Shown here one piece after another: positions 53,966 to 64,000 of a DNA stretch of 64,000 nt (position 1 is its first letter; the number at the start of each line of letters is the position of its first letter). The DNA comes from Pyrrhosoma nymphula (Eukaryota; Arthropoda; Insecta; Odonata; Coenagrionidae). The stretch spans positions 16,490,192 through 16,554,191 of the forward strand of contig OY754338.1 of the NCBI GenBank assembly GCA_963573305.1. Reading direction: 5' to 3'. The notes beneath the pieces are model-generated. The model ran no database searches. It saw nothing but the letters and a program-made list of their open reading frames with translations, and had not been told where the DNA came from. A program made the position numbers and the translations under genes.

Positions 53966-54872
53966 TCTATGGTTTTTCTCACTCCTCGTACATCCTACAT
54001 CTACGAAGTACCGTGCAAGCCACCAATTGGGTGTGTGGCACGGAGTGATTCCACACCAGGCATGCAGCACTCGTCCCAGCACAAATCAGAACCTCGCACG
54101 CTCCCCCGGCCGCTAGGCGCAGGCCAAAATCAGTCAGGAGAACAGTGCGCAGTCCAACCAGAAACTGGGAGAGTGATACGTTAATGAACATGCAAACATG
54201 CAGAACAATGCTATACACACATCTAGTGGTTAATATTATTAATACTGTTAATTTATGAATGCTACGAGATGCTACTTCATGCAGAGAACAAAATAAAATA
54301 ATGCCGAACATATCAAGCGGTGTGAAGTGTTAGTAATGATGTTGTGTTATTAAGCACAAGTGGAAATTCTACTCTACCAATTGAGAGTGGGAGTTTCATA
54401 TGATTGATCTATCGCAACTATTATCATCCCTTATTGTAGGTACGTGGGAAAAATGACATTTTAAATCTATCGCTTCTGCAGCCACTTTCCTTTATCTTAT
54501 TCCTGTGATCGCTTCTACCGTAGTACGTTGGCTGTAGCAGTATACTCGTATGTTGAACGTCCGGCAAAAAACTGTCTGCTCAGAACTTGCGCAAAAGATT
54601 TAACCTGTATTTCTCCCTTCGATCAGTTAGAGATTCCCACCCCAATTCCTTTAACAATTCGGTAACACTGCTAAGTTTATCGTAACAACTTTTCACAAAT
54701 CTTGGTGCTCTCCGTTGTATTCAATCTATTTCAGAGATTAGTCCTACTTCATAAGGGTCCCATATGCTACCGGCAAACTCCAAGTGAGGTCTCACGAGAG
54801 AAAAAATAACATCGCTCTTTAACCTTCTCGTCGCATTTTCCTAATATTCTTTTGATAAATCCCAATTTGCGA

Positions 54873-55565
54873 CTAGCCTGTCCATATTTCCCGGACGTGC
54901 TTCCCCCAAGACAGGTCCTGAGTAAGGGTCACACCTAAGTATTTTACTGACTCTACATTTGTTAAGTCTGTTTGATTAACTGTGTACGTTTCGTTTACCG
55001 AGTTATTCTTTTTCCAAAAATTCATAACAGCCCACTTATTTAAATTCCATTCTAATTGCCAAGTATTGCACCATTCATTTATAGCATCTAGGCCTTTTTG
55101 TAACGCAATCTTGTCAGACTCTCTGACTAGATACCTGTACAACCCTGCGTCATCCGCGAAGAGGCGAATTTTGCTCATAACAACGGTAGTGATGTCATTA
55201 ATATACAAAAGGAACAATAAGGGACCAATGACACTTCCCTGGGGTACACCTGATGTTACTTTCACTACATATGAACTAACGCCATCTAGAACTACCCTCT
55301 GTTCGCGTTCGGCTAAGAACTCTCTTATCCAGCATATTACGTCGTGGTGTATTCCGTAAGCTTCCAACTTAACGAGTAACTTCGAATGAGGGACCTTATC
55401 GAAAGCTTTTTTGAAAGCTAGAAATATTGCGTCTACTTGGACAAGTTTTTCTCGCGAGGAAAGAATGTCGTGAAGGAAGAGGGCCAACTGGGTTCCGCAA
55501 GACCTGCCTTTCCGAAATCCGTGCTGATTTTGCGTTAACAAGTTTTGACTATCCAAATACCCCAT
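54873..55565 (-). pseudogene. CR1/Jockey-like LINE RT palm
   Basis: 230 codons. NQHGFRKGRSCGTQLALFLH, motif A DAIFLAFKKAFDKVPHS (the first catalytic Asp position is changed to Ala: AIFLAFKKA instead of a D-F-K-K-A form), SGVPQGSVIGPLLFLLYIND, RLFADDAGLYR (FADD kept), WNLNKWAVMNFWKKNNS and VKYLGVTLTQDLSW. The change in motif A would by itself stop polymerase activity. Confidence 0.75.
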
Positions 55566-55724
55566 AATCGAACTGACAATTATATGTTATAATATCTTAC
55601 ACGAGATAGACGTAAGGGAAATCGGTCTATAGTTACTGAGCTCTTCCTTATCACCGCTTTTAAAAATTGGTGTAACGTTCGCGATTTTCCAATCGTAAGG
55701 AACACGATGTTGTGTTAGATATTT

Positions 55725-56219
55725 TTAAAATATAATTTTCAGGTACGGTGCTATTTCTGATGCTAATTCTTTAGAAAATCGGGCGGGAATTTTATCGTGC
55801 CCGGGTGATTTTTTAGAATTAATGGATTTCAGATAACTTTCTATTCCACGACAAGTGATATTAATAGACTGCAATGGGTGCTGATATAGCCTAGGCATTG
55901 TAGCGGTGTCATTTGGAGAGCATGTTGTATAGACGCTTTGAAAAAAGGTGTTGAGGATATTTGCTTTATCTAATTTGTCGTTTGCTCTTTCTCCAAGATT
56001 GTTCTTTAGTGACGTTACTGTCGATTTGCAGTCTTGAACCCCCATCACGTACGACCAAAATGCTTTTGGGTTATCCTCTAAATATTGGCCCAATATTTTA
56101 TTTTTGAATTCCATAAATGCTTTTTGAAAGGCCGCCTTAGCTGCTGTTTTCACTTTCTTGTATTTTTCGCATAACTTATTGTACTCCTCTTCGGGGAGAT
56201 CCTGACGTGCGTTCTTCAT
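55725..56219 (-). pseudogene. CR1/Jockey-like LINE linker and RT start
   Basis: 164 codons. A helical charged linker (KYKKVKTAAKAAFQKAFMEF) is followed by NPKAFWSYVMGVQDCKSTV, a D-K-L-D-K-A-N-I-L-N-T-F-F-Q segment typical of this group, then SINSKKSPGHDKIPARFSKE, the first RT motif. The frame ends at TAA before the P-I-F-K-S-G-D motif, which is readable in another frame near 55650-55680. Confidence 0.75.
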
Positions 56220-56426
56220 TTTTGCGTGGCAGATTCGTCGCTTGAGAGATTTCCGGACGTCCGCATTATACCACCTAGGTTCAGTATTGACCTTATTAAG
56301 TTTACTTGGTATTGCGCTAGTTATGGCTAGTTGTGTGATGTTACGAAAAGTATTCCATGTATAGTCAGTACAACGGTTTTCACTAATATCACTAAATGTT
56401 TTATACGAGGTAAATAGTTCTTGTTT

Positions 56427-56675
56427 TCAACCTTCGAAACCCGCCTTGTGAAATAAATATACCCTCCTCGTTATGGGTGCCTTTTTGTCAGTACTAATAT
56501 GGAATCTAGCTTTTACTGCTCTGTGATCACTGATTTCGTTCACTGTTACTACGTTATGGACGCTTTCAGGTATGTTAGTCACCAAAAGATCTAGAACGTT
56601 GTTTCCTCTGGTCGGTGTTGTGACTAATTGATGTAAGGAATTAGATGTGAATGTGTGGAGTAGAGTGTCGCACAA
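56427..56675 (-). pseudogene. CR1/Jockey-like LINE endonuclease C-terminal part
   Basis: It reads HQLVTTPTRGNNVLDLLVTN (catalytic Asp), V-V-T-V-N-E, ISDHRAVKARF (Ser-Asp-His motif), and stops. Thus the endonuclease domain is present but split. Separated from the part at 56825 by a degraded segment with a G-G-E-F-N-V-P-like motif. Confidence 0.75.
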
Positions 56676-56824
56676 CTCTTTATCTTTGCCGCCATTTTTG
56701 AAACTATATGTCTTCCAGTCAGTCGAGGGAACGTTGAACTCACCACCGATAATTATGTTATTTTCGTTATTTTGACGTTACGTATTGTTACGTTTCACCT
56801 GTATATCAAACTCTAGAACTGAGT

Positions 56825-57424
56825 TTAAGTCTGCATCGGGTGGTCTATATAATATGAGCAAATAAAAATTCTCTTTGTTGAGCATTTAATGGAACACAAC
56901 ACACTTTCTAAATCATTATCTGGAAATATTTCGGCTCTGCTGACGAACTCATCTTTGACTGCGATAAATACTCTTCCTGTTCTCGCTGTTCGGTCATTTC
57001 TGTGTATTGCATATGATTTTGGGAAGATCTCGGTATCCGCAATTTCATTCGATAACCAACTTTCTGTTCCTATTACTACATCAGCGTCCGTGCTCTCGAT
57101 GAGATGGTGAAAATCAGCGACTTTGTTTTTTATACTACAGCAATTAACAACCACAATGGAAATGGAATCCCTGGGATACGACTTACAAGTCCTGTCTATC
57201 GAGTATTTTATATCATTAATGGCACTTGTTTTTAATGTACCTGATCCGAGGTTTCTATTTCTTTCGGATAGTAAATCATTCTGAATTTGAAAAATACTCT
57301 CTTTCCTACCAATATTCACGGCGACCCCTTTACTTAATAACCCACTACATGATCTACATGACATTACCCTACTCTCTACCCTTAAAAAGGCCTGCAGTGC
57401 TCTAGGATACTGCCAGCTACACAC
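56825..57424 (-). pseudogene. CR1/Jockey-like LINE endonuclease N-terminal part
   Basis: A 199-codon frame. After about 85 residues with a CRSCSGLLSKG motif, the EEP domain begins at SIVVVNCCSIKNKVADFHHL and continues with DADVVIGTESWLS (catalytic Glu), a RTGRVFIAVKDEF strand, and FICSYYIDHP where the frame ends. The rest of the domain is in the frame at 56427-56675. Confidence 0.75.
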
Positions 57425-57519
57425 TTAGCTGCCTACGCATTAGTTTCAAAAAACGTTAGCCACACATGGAACACAATGAGGTGTTCGCTCTAATAAATAC
57501 GTCCTCTGGTTTAAAATTC

Positions 57520-57605
57520 ATCGGTGGAATATCGCACTTATGTGCTCTTGCGGGTGACTCCGTAAAGGGTTTATACCATGGCTAGTCCCGTTATCCTCAA
57601 AAATA
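57520..57605 (+). mobile_element. SINE body fragment
   Basis: CGGTGGAATATCGCACTTAT, CTTGCGGGTGACTCC, GGCTAGTCCCGTTATCCTC match the body part at 38425-38525 in the opposite orientation. 5'-truncated. Confidence 0.6.
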
Positions 57606-57764
57606 GTAAAAAAAAGAGCGAACGTCACTGTGTTCCATGTTCGGCTTTATCCACGTGGATTGTGGCGCTTAGCGCACGCCTTCGACTGTTTCAGTGACAT
57701 CGTAATGTCCGGTAGTCCAGAACAACTTGTTCCTATAAAGTCCTAAAAATCCGCAGTGGAGGAC

Positions 57765-57880
57765 GCCTCGGTTGCTTAAATAACTGGCTAAAGCACTCGG
57801 CGTGAAATTGAGGGATGCGGGTTCGAATCTCGGTGAAGATGAATGATTTTCCCTCTGTTGAATTACGAAATTGAATATCT
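57765..57880 (+). mobile_element. tRNA-SINE head fragment
   Basis: ACTGGCTAAAGCACTCGG is a tRNA-type A box, and GGGTTCGAATCTC a canonical B box about 35 bp later. GATGAATGATTTTCCCTCTG then matches the head at 38545-38665. The 3' body is missing where a LINE 3' fragment begins at 57885. Confidence 0.65.
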
Positions 57881-57884
57881 TCAT

Positions 57885-58690
57885 CTACAAAATACCCTGC
57901 ATGCCATCTCAAGGGTGTGTGGCAGGGGGTGAGTTGTCACTAACATGCATTTCTTTAAGGCCTAAAGTTAGTGTAACTGCGACAATTGATGCACTAGCAT
58001 AAATCGCTAATGCTTGTCACGAGGTGAAGCCTCAAAAGCATGCAACACTATAGATATGTTACCAATTTTAGAGGAATCGTTAGTATTTATGTATGTTGCA
58101 ACTAAACAAACGGGCAGAGATTCAAGAGTAATACTGAAAACATGCACAGCATGCTGTAAGTACTAGGTAGCAGATTAGGATACAAGTATTAGGGAGTACT
58201 ACTACTGCTACTAAGACCTACACTACCTATCAACAAACCTAGTTCAAAGTCTCATGGGCAGCTGTTATGTTCCCTTAACGTTTGCGGGAAATATGACATT
58301 TTAAATTTGTCGGTTCTGCAGTTTAGTTCACTAATTTTATTCTCATTATCTGATCCACCGTAGTTAGTTGGATCTCGTAAAATATTAAGAGGGTCGTCAG
58401 TAAACAAATTGGATACTTACATAATAGATCAAGTCTAAATTTTAATCGTCGGTCTGAAAGCGATTCCCATCCCAGTTGCTGCAAAAGGTCAGTAACACTA
58501 ATGAGAATATCATTACGGCCTTTTTCGTATCTTTCCGATATTCTCTGCTCGCGTTCTAACTCAGTTTTCAAGCCTAAATCACAAGGATTCCAAATACTGG
58601 CAGCGTATTACATGTGGGGTCTAACAAGGGAGAAAGCTGATTTCCCTAACTTTATTGTCGCAATTGCCAAGTGTAGAATATGTTGAAAAG
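57885..58690 (-). pseudogene. CR1/Jockey-like LINE 3' fragment
   Basis: It has the same 3' terminus (ATCTACAAAATACCCTGC) as other copies. Upstream on the minus strand lies a L-G-W-E-S-L-S-D-R-R-L-K-F-R-L-D-L-L motif near 58430-58490, an E-R-E-Q-R-I-S-E-R-Y-E-K-G-R-N-D-I segment, and a V-R-P-H-like end near 58620. Truncated before the RT catalytic motifs. Confidence 0.7.
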
Positions 58691-58694
58691 GAAC

Positions 58695-61060
58695 TCCTTA
58701 GGAATAAAAATCAATGTTTAGGAGGAAGTTGCTGCATACTTACGCAATTTGGCAGCCTTGAGTCTTGATGGCGCTAAGACTGCTTAGTTAGGATGCGATG
58801 CACAAACTAAATCTGGTATTCCATGTGAATACTTCGGTCTCTGGAATGTCTACCAATCGTAGGCATCATGTGCAAGAAGGAGCACTCTTATTCTGAGTGC
58901 ACTGATTGCAAATTTTTGTCTCTCTTGCTTGCCCATCGTACCTCTGCTTCACGAGAACAAAAACGTTCGAAAAGTGTTGGTAGTTTTTGAGTGTGCTGTT
59001 TTCGTAGGGCATCTTTGTTTTACTAGTGATGTGCAAGTTGAGATACTCGTACGAATTTCAGTTCAATTTCATCTGTGTAAAAGAACCGTTCTGTTTTTTT
59101 TTTGTTTTTTTTTTTTAATGATCAGCTTACTTATTTTGGGATTTTTCTTGTAAAGCAGCCCCTCGTTTACCGTGCATCATTTTCTGGCCGCTTACCCTTT
59201 ATTTAATTTTATTTCGCCGCTCGTTCTGAATTAAATATGGGTATTTGACAAATTTATATTTTAATTTCCCCTATTTTTTATAACAGATTCCAGTTTTTAT
59301 AATATTATTTTTAGCCTAAATTGTGTAATGATTCTTAAGTGCTGCTATAATTGTTATTGTTTCTTGGATATTCTTATTAATTTCCACCTGCTACGCCGGA
59401 GAATGTTTTTAGCTAATTTTAATAAATTCTTTATCGTCGTTTTGGATTCCTAAAATAATAGTTGTCTATAAGTTGTGTTTTTATGTTCTATATTACTTTA
59501 TTACACCTGTGTTGGGTACGTAGCTTGGGTTGGATTGTTTCGACGCACACTAAAATTCGGGCTACGTCACTGTAGAAGGAACTGCGTCGTAACTCGAAGG
59601 ACCCCCTGTATTCCGCATTGTTGACTTTCGAATTCTGCAAGGCTTAGATTTTGGTTCAAATCTCTTTTATGCATATTTCATGTCTTTTCAACACCAAATG
59701 AAAAATCGTGCGTCGTGAAGGGTTTTCAGTGTCCCTTTCGGTCACGGTTGAGACACCCGTCGGACTCGGGAAGTCATCGGTCCCCGACGGCGGCGATGCG
59801 GTGCGCTATCTTATTTGAACATGTCCAGGGTAAACAGGCGTCTAGACATCGCTCCATACGGGATTTGTTCGGCGTCCTCATTTGAGACATCGCAGCTGTC
59901 ACGATGACACTTGAGAGCATCTACCTGGTTTGACCCCCCCCCCCAGGGCTGTTTAAACCTACTGATACTTATTAATATTGACACAGCTACATTTGGCTTA
60001 ATGTAATGAAATCACTCACTGATACGCATAAGTATTTGGACACTTCCAGTTGACCTACAAGGTTGATATTTGGTAGATTGAATGGATTTCTCTAACAACC
60101 CCTAGAATGTTGGTAAATTTCAAAAGACCGAGTTCGTACCCAGAAAGGATTTTCGGTCCCAAACCGGTATAGCTCGGGAGTCAATGGGAAATACAACGCA
60201 ATTAAATTTTATTTTATGCATTTAAGAAAAGAAACACGCCTACTACGGTTAGACTTGGACTGAATTATGAATTGAATGAATGAAATGAAAAAATATTTAT
60301 AGCCGAAAGACCAAATTTTCATTTTCTTGCAATAGGTTTTCATGTAATGATCTATAAGTTGCGACATTCATTTGTTGCCTAAGAGTTTCGTTTTGTGTTT
60401 CTATTGTCATTGCCTAGATCAGAGCTATGTCGACGACCATTATTGGCGTCAAATGTGCAAATGATTGTTTTCTAACACAAATGATGTGCTTTTTGCAGTA
60501 TGCTTGATAGATTTTTCGTTTTGGTTACCGCTGTTACTAAAGCAGAAATAAAACAGTAGTGCATATTTTATTTTTGTTAGCAACGAATAACAATCACCAT
60601 TTCCTTCCATTTCACAAATATTCTTCGAGATTCCTCTGAAGCGGCTACGTTCTTTGAGTACGTGCTCTGCTGCAATATTTTACGGTTCTGTCTGCAGTAG
60701 ATACATTACTTATGTAGAATATGGAAGCAACAATGAACACATTATGCCAAAGAAGCGCTTAGCTGGATAAAAGCGTAATTTAGATATTTCACAGGTATGA
60801 AATCATCAGCCGCTTACCGCTATGCTAACAAGCGCTTGCTTGGCAGGGCGCGATCCATGTGTAGGTCGTAAATAAACGGAAGTTGCCACTCGTGAGAAAT
60901 GCTGTAGGGATAAACCGCTTTCGTTTTCGCCGAGTTCAAGCGAGGACGGAAATTCCCAATCGTTTTCAGATCGCATTCCATTGTTTCTCGTGTATTCTCG
61001 TATACTCGTCGTCCGCGATTGTTTTGTCTCTTGCGCATGCGTGATGCAACTATGGCAAAG
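58695..61060. other. No recognised feature
   Basis: Mixed AT-rich DNA with a poly-T run near 59095-59115 and a C run at 59936-59944. A somewhat CpG-rich part (59700-59935) has no ORF or repeat that I recognise. No gene assigned. Confidence 0.3.
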
Positions 61061-61064
61061 TCGA

Positions 61065-63335
61065 ACGGAATTCCATGTGTGACGTCGAGCGCAAGGGATA
61101 TCTATCCGAACGCAAACCGTCTTGTTCGTCTGCTTGGGACGTCTAATTGTGAAGGACTACTTGACATGCCTTCATGAAAACATATTCCTATGTTTTGCAA
61201 TATCGCAACAGCTGACATTGTCCGGAATTGGCACGGGCAAACCTGTTTCACACTGGGAATAATCTTGCGAATGATAATTCGAATGATAATGCGCATGACG
61301 TTTATGCCTCGTGTAATAGGTTAAACTCCGCGCTTGAGAAACCATGCCCATAATAATTCAAGAAAAATTAGAGCATGTTCCATTTTTAATCGCGTGATCC
61401 CGTGAATGATCGCATTATAGGAACGTATTAGAGGAATCGCGGTCTCGTTTGATTGAGTTAAGTGAATATAGAACTCGGCCATTTCGGGAAAACTTGTTTT
61501 TTTTACAGAGAATAGCGAAATTTCCTGGGCACACGTACCCGTGTCAATGGAAGACAACGTCTGCTCTGGTGATATCGCAAGATGGCCATATATACGCGAA
61601 CTGGCGTCAAGTAGGGGCCTGTTTCTCAAAGCTACAAGTCTACAAGTTACCAGTCTACAAGTTATAATTTTGATCTTACAAGTGTGACTTACAAGTGTTT
61701 CTCAAACAAAAACGGAGGACGTGAATTCTCAAAGATTTTACAAGTGAAATGGCGAATGCGTCTAGTCCATATTTAGCTATAAGTTTTCAATATATTTCGC
61801 GGGTTTCTCCGGCCATCTTCTATAACCAAGAGTCAGTGCTATGTTGATCGGTGGATAAAAATGCTTGAGTAAAAGATAAACGGAATTTTTGGTTCACAAT
61901 TAACCTTAAAATATCTCAGGCGAGGACGAATCGTCTGCAAAACTTGAACATCATGAGGGAAAGTCGTTTTTTCCATCGCATGAAGGGAAAGATGAACTCG
62001 AAATTAAGGTTATTCACAATTCTTGCATGTAAGACATCATCTTGTGCAGTGTTTATGTTTCATAGATACTAATAAATAGCGGAATAGCGTTTTATCGTCA
62101 GACATGCGAAGACGACGAGTTCAACCATTTTGAATGTAGAATATTAATACCCAAGGGGAACACCAATCATTTATGAAGTTAGTTGATGTAATGGTAGCGT
62201 GCGGTATTACGATCCCCACGGTAGTTAGATTTTTTTCTCTTTCATTTTGATGGGCTAAGGAGAGATTTTACCACCGATTTATGTAACTTCGTACTAGGAC
62301 TTAAGCACAATTTATTTTTAATTTCACTTGTCCTTGAGCCCCAAGTTACACCAAGGATATCGGACATATTACTACGGCGTATTAAGAAAAACCACAGCAC
62401 ATTAGCGTAGCATTAACATCTCCTTCACCACATAAAAATGGCGACTTTAAATACGTATGGAGTTTCCTATTGCACTTTCACGACTGAATATTTCATAGCG
62501 ATTTATCATTTTAGTACGGGAACTTACGATCTGCATTTTTACCTCTCAATGTATAAACATAATGACGTGACATTGAAAGTAGGTATATATTGATAAACAG
62601 TAATAAATAATACTAGCAAATTAGTGCGTAACTTTCGCATTTTCAACCATTCCCACCTCCCCAAACTAATTTATTCTTTATCAAATGAGATCATTTATGC
62701 ATTACACGAAAAAGCAACATACGTGTCTCCTGTCGGAAATAAATTTTTCTTCTTCATTGTTTATTCACAAAGTCTCCGTGGGTGTGTTCTTGTCTCATTA
62801 CGTTTTAGTCTAAAACACTTTTCTTTTAACTTTAAATTACAAACAAACAATGTGTTATAACGTAAACTGAGCATGTTATGTCAAAATTCGGTAAAAAAAT
62901 CCTATCAATTGATACCTTGTTCGTCGCTATCGCCATCGTAACAGCTGAGAAAAGGAGATCGCAAGTCGCTTTTCATTTGTTTTCCCAGTTATTGCGATTT
63001 CCAATTTACTGCGATTTACTCACCTCGGAGGACTAGTAGAAATTTTCTTACAAGTGACAAGGACTTGTAATGTACAAGTCTGTTTGAGAAACAGAATGTG
63101 TCGTAACCATGAAAACACTTGTGAGTAAAAATTTGTAACTTGTGAAATGGACTTGTAACTTGTGGACTTGTAATTAGTAGACTTGTACGTTTGAGAAACA
63201 GAATTTCACAAGTTACAAGTGAATAGACTTGTGACTTGTAGACTTTTAGTTTAGAGAAACAGGCCCCAGTACGTCCCAGGCGAACGAACACAACAGTCGA
63301 CGATCGGACTGCGCTTGGCGTCACACGTGGGACTC
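61065..63335. repeat. Outer inverted repeats around nested foldbacks
   Basis: The left segment 61070-61131, read on the minus strand, resembles 63270-63330 on the plus strand (ACGTCCCA.GC..ACGAACA, then a CTTG.CGTCACAC.TGG end). Within the left part, 61150-61260 and 61500-61590 form a further imperfect inverted pair. The ACTTGT-rich element at 61614-63267 lies inside. This suggests an older foldback element later split by a younger insertion. Confidence 0.55.
61614..63267. mobile_element. 1.65-kb DNA element rich in ACTTGT repeats
   Basis: It starts GGGGCCTGTTTCTCAAA and ends with AGAGAAACAGGCCCC, with AGTA on both sides as a likely target duplication. Both subterminal regions carry many ACTTGT/ACAAGT words (61620-61755 and 63048-63250), as expected for transposase-binding arrays. 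The interior is AT-rich without a transposase. The GGGCCTGTTT start recalls Harbinger ends, but the apparent 4-bp duplication does not fit that well. Confidence 0.75.
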
Positions 63336-63339
63336 CAAC

Positions 63340-63650
63340 TCCGAGCTCCATCGAACAAGCGCGTAGTGTCCATCTTGACTGTTTCGAATCACCGAAATGC
63401 CTTGGGAATACGACGGTTTTTGAAATGCAGCGGTCCCAACATTCGTTACATTTCAGGCCGTATTTTCATAAACGATAAGGGAGTAATCTAGTATCAGCGA
63501 GTCGGCAAAATATGAAAGATTAGGCCAATATACTTAGGCACTGTTGTAGGATGTAAACAAACGATTTCGATCTTCAAAACTGCTGAATCGCAAAGCGCCT
63601 TGTATGAAATCCCCCGCGAATCGATATCTAGTATCGATAGGCGTCGAATG
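63340..63650. other. No recognised feature
   Basis: A short stretch without a supported gene or repeat. Confidence 0.3.
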
Positions 63651-63656
63651 TGCAAT

Positions 63657-63891
63657 AAAGCGGCGTTAACACACAGGAGTTGACTCCTGTACACGAGTCC
63701 ACTTGGAAGGTGAAACTTGGACGTGTATCATACCTACTTCTAGAGGAGTTCACCATCGATATTGGCGGAAATTCGATACTTGGACGGAGTAGCCGCCGTC
63801 CTAGTTGTGGTTCCAAGTTGAGTCAAACATCAGTCGACTCGATATAAATCGATCAGATAGTAGTCATCTCCTGTGTGCAATCACCGCTTAG
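63657..63891. mobile_element. Small inverted-repeat element
   Basis: AAAGCGGCGTTAACACACAG at the left is mirrored by CTCCTGTGTGCAATCACCGC at the right, 235 bp apart. The interior contains further short palindromes around GAGTTGACTC. Superfamily unknown; the exact edges are uncertain by a base or two. Confidence 0.5.
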
Positions 63892-63892
63892 G

Positions 63893-64000
63893 GGATCATA
63901 ATAGATGCTATAGGTAAATCATATGAAACTCTCACCCTCCCTAGGTAGAGTAGAATATCACTTGTGTTTAATACATAGCATCATTACTAACACTTCACAT
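63893..64000 (+). mobile_element. LINE 3' UTR fragment at right edge
   Basis: In the opposite orientation this matches the 3' UTR of the CR1/Jockey-like LINE at 54320-54435 (TGAAGTGTTAGTAATGATG, TTCTACTCTACC, GAGTTTCATATGATT). It runs off the window. Confidence 0.7.

Larger units (their letters stand above)
53985..57424 (-). mobile_element. CR1/Jockey-like LINE, near full ORF2 span (degraded)
   Basis: On the minus strand the endonuclease (57424-56427), linker (56219-55725), RT (55700-54873), thumb region (54850-54400) and 3' UTR (54400-53990) follow in order. The 3' end is a (GATGTA)n-type terminus at about 53990-54005. No ORF1 is visible upstream. The coding region is broken at several places. 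Fragments of the same family are common in this window (52452, 53580, 57885, 63893). Confidence 0.8.

Overview
The window looks like intergenic or intronic DNA from an animal nuclear genome. It is most likely an arthropod and probably an insect, judging by the LINE, Penelope, Helitron and tRNA-SINE families and the moderately AT-rich base composition. I could not determine the species. There is no operon, CRISPR array, bacterial gene or recognisable single-copy host gene. The open reading frames that can be identified belong to retroelements, most of them broken by frameshifts, stops or nested insertions.

Layout. 1-2.5 kb: shattered minus-strand LINE (endonuclease, linker, RT) split by an inverted-repeat module. 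2.5-2.9 kb: C-terminal end of a Penelope-like element (PLE). 3-12.7 kb: palindromic modules with hammerhead-like motifs, LINE relics and a tRNA-SINE. 12.7-24.3 kb: nest of DNA elements with several ~570-bp MITEs on TTAA sites, a second TTAA family, a Harbinger-like element, and a ~3.2-kb inverted duplication whose two arms each carry a 7SL/SRP-RNA-like unit beside a MITE. 24.5-31.3 kb: the least repetitive part, with candidate host exons and a 1.1-kb foldback element built of GTATAC and GGATATCC palindromes. 32.2-39.3 kb: two Helitrons in opposite orientation, a foldback, a second PLE end, a hAT MITE with a perfect 8-bp target duplication, and SINE fragments. 40.1-45.3 kb: nearly complete RNase H-bearing LINE with ORF1 and ORF2. 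45.3-51.8 kb: two RTE-like LINEs of one family, head to head. 51.8-58.7 kb: minus-strand CR1/Jockey-like LINE and several fragments of it. 58.7-64 kb: mostly unrecognised DNA with a 1.65-kb DNA element rich in ACTTGT repeats, a small MITE, and the start of another LINE 3' end at the right edge.

How parts work together. The LINEs encode the usual endonuclease plus reverse transcriptase. The PLE ends encode a GIY-YIG nuclease domain, and one is followed directly by a hammerhead-ribozyme-like core. The MITEs, Helitrons and foldbacks are non-autonomous and would depend on enzymes encoded elsewhere. The observation most worth following is the 7SL-like unit: both Alu-domain halves are recognisable, a TATA box lies about 31 bp upstream, a T-run ends the unit, and it is duplicated in inverted orientation. 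Boundaries and similarities were judged by eye; no alignment or database search was run.
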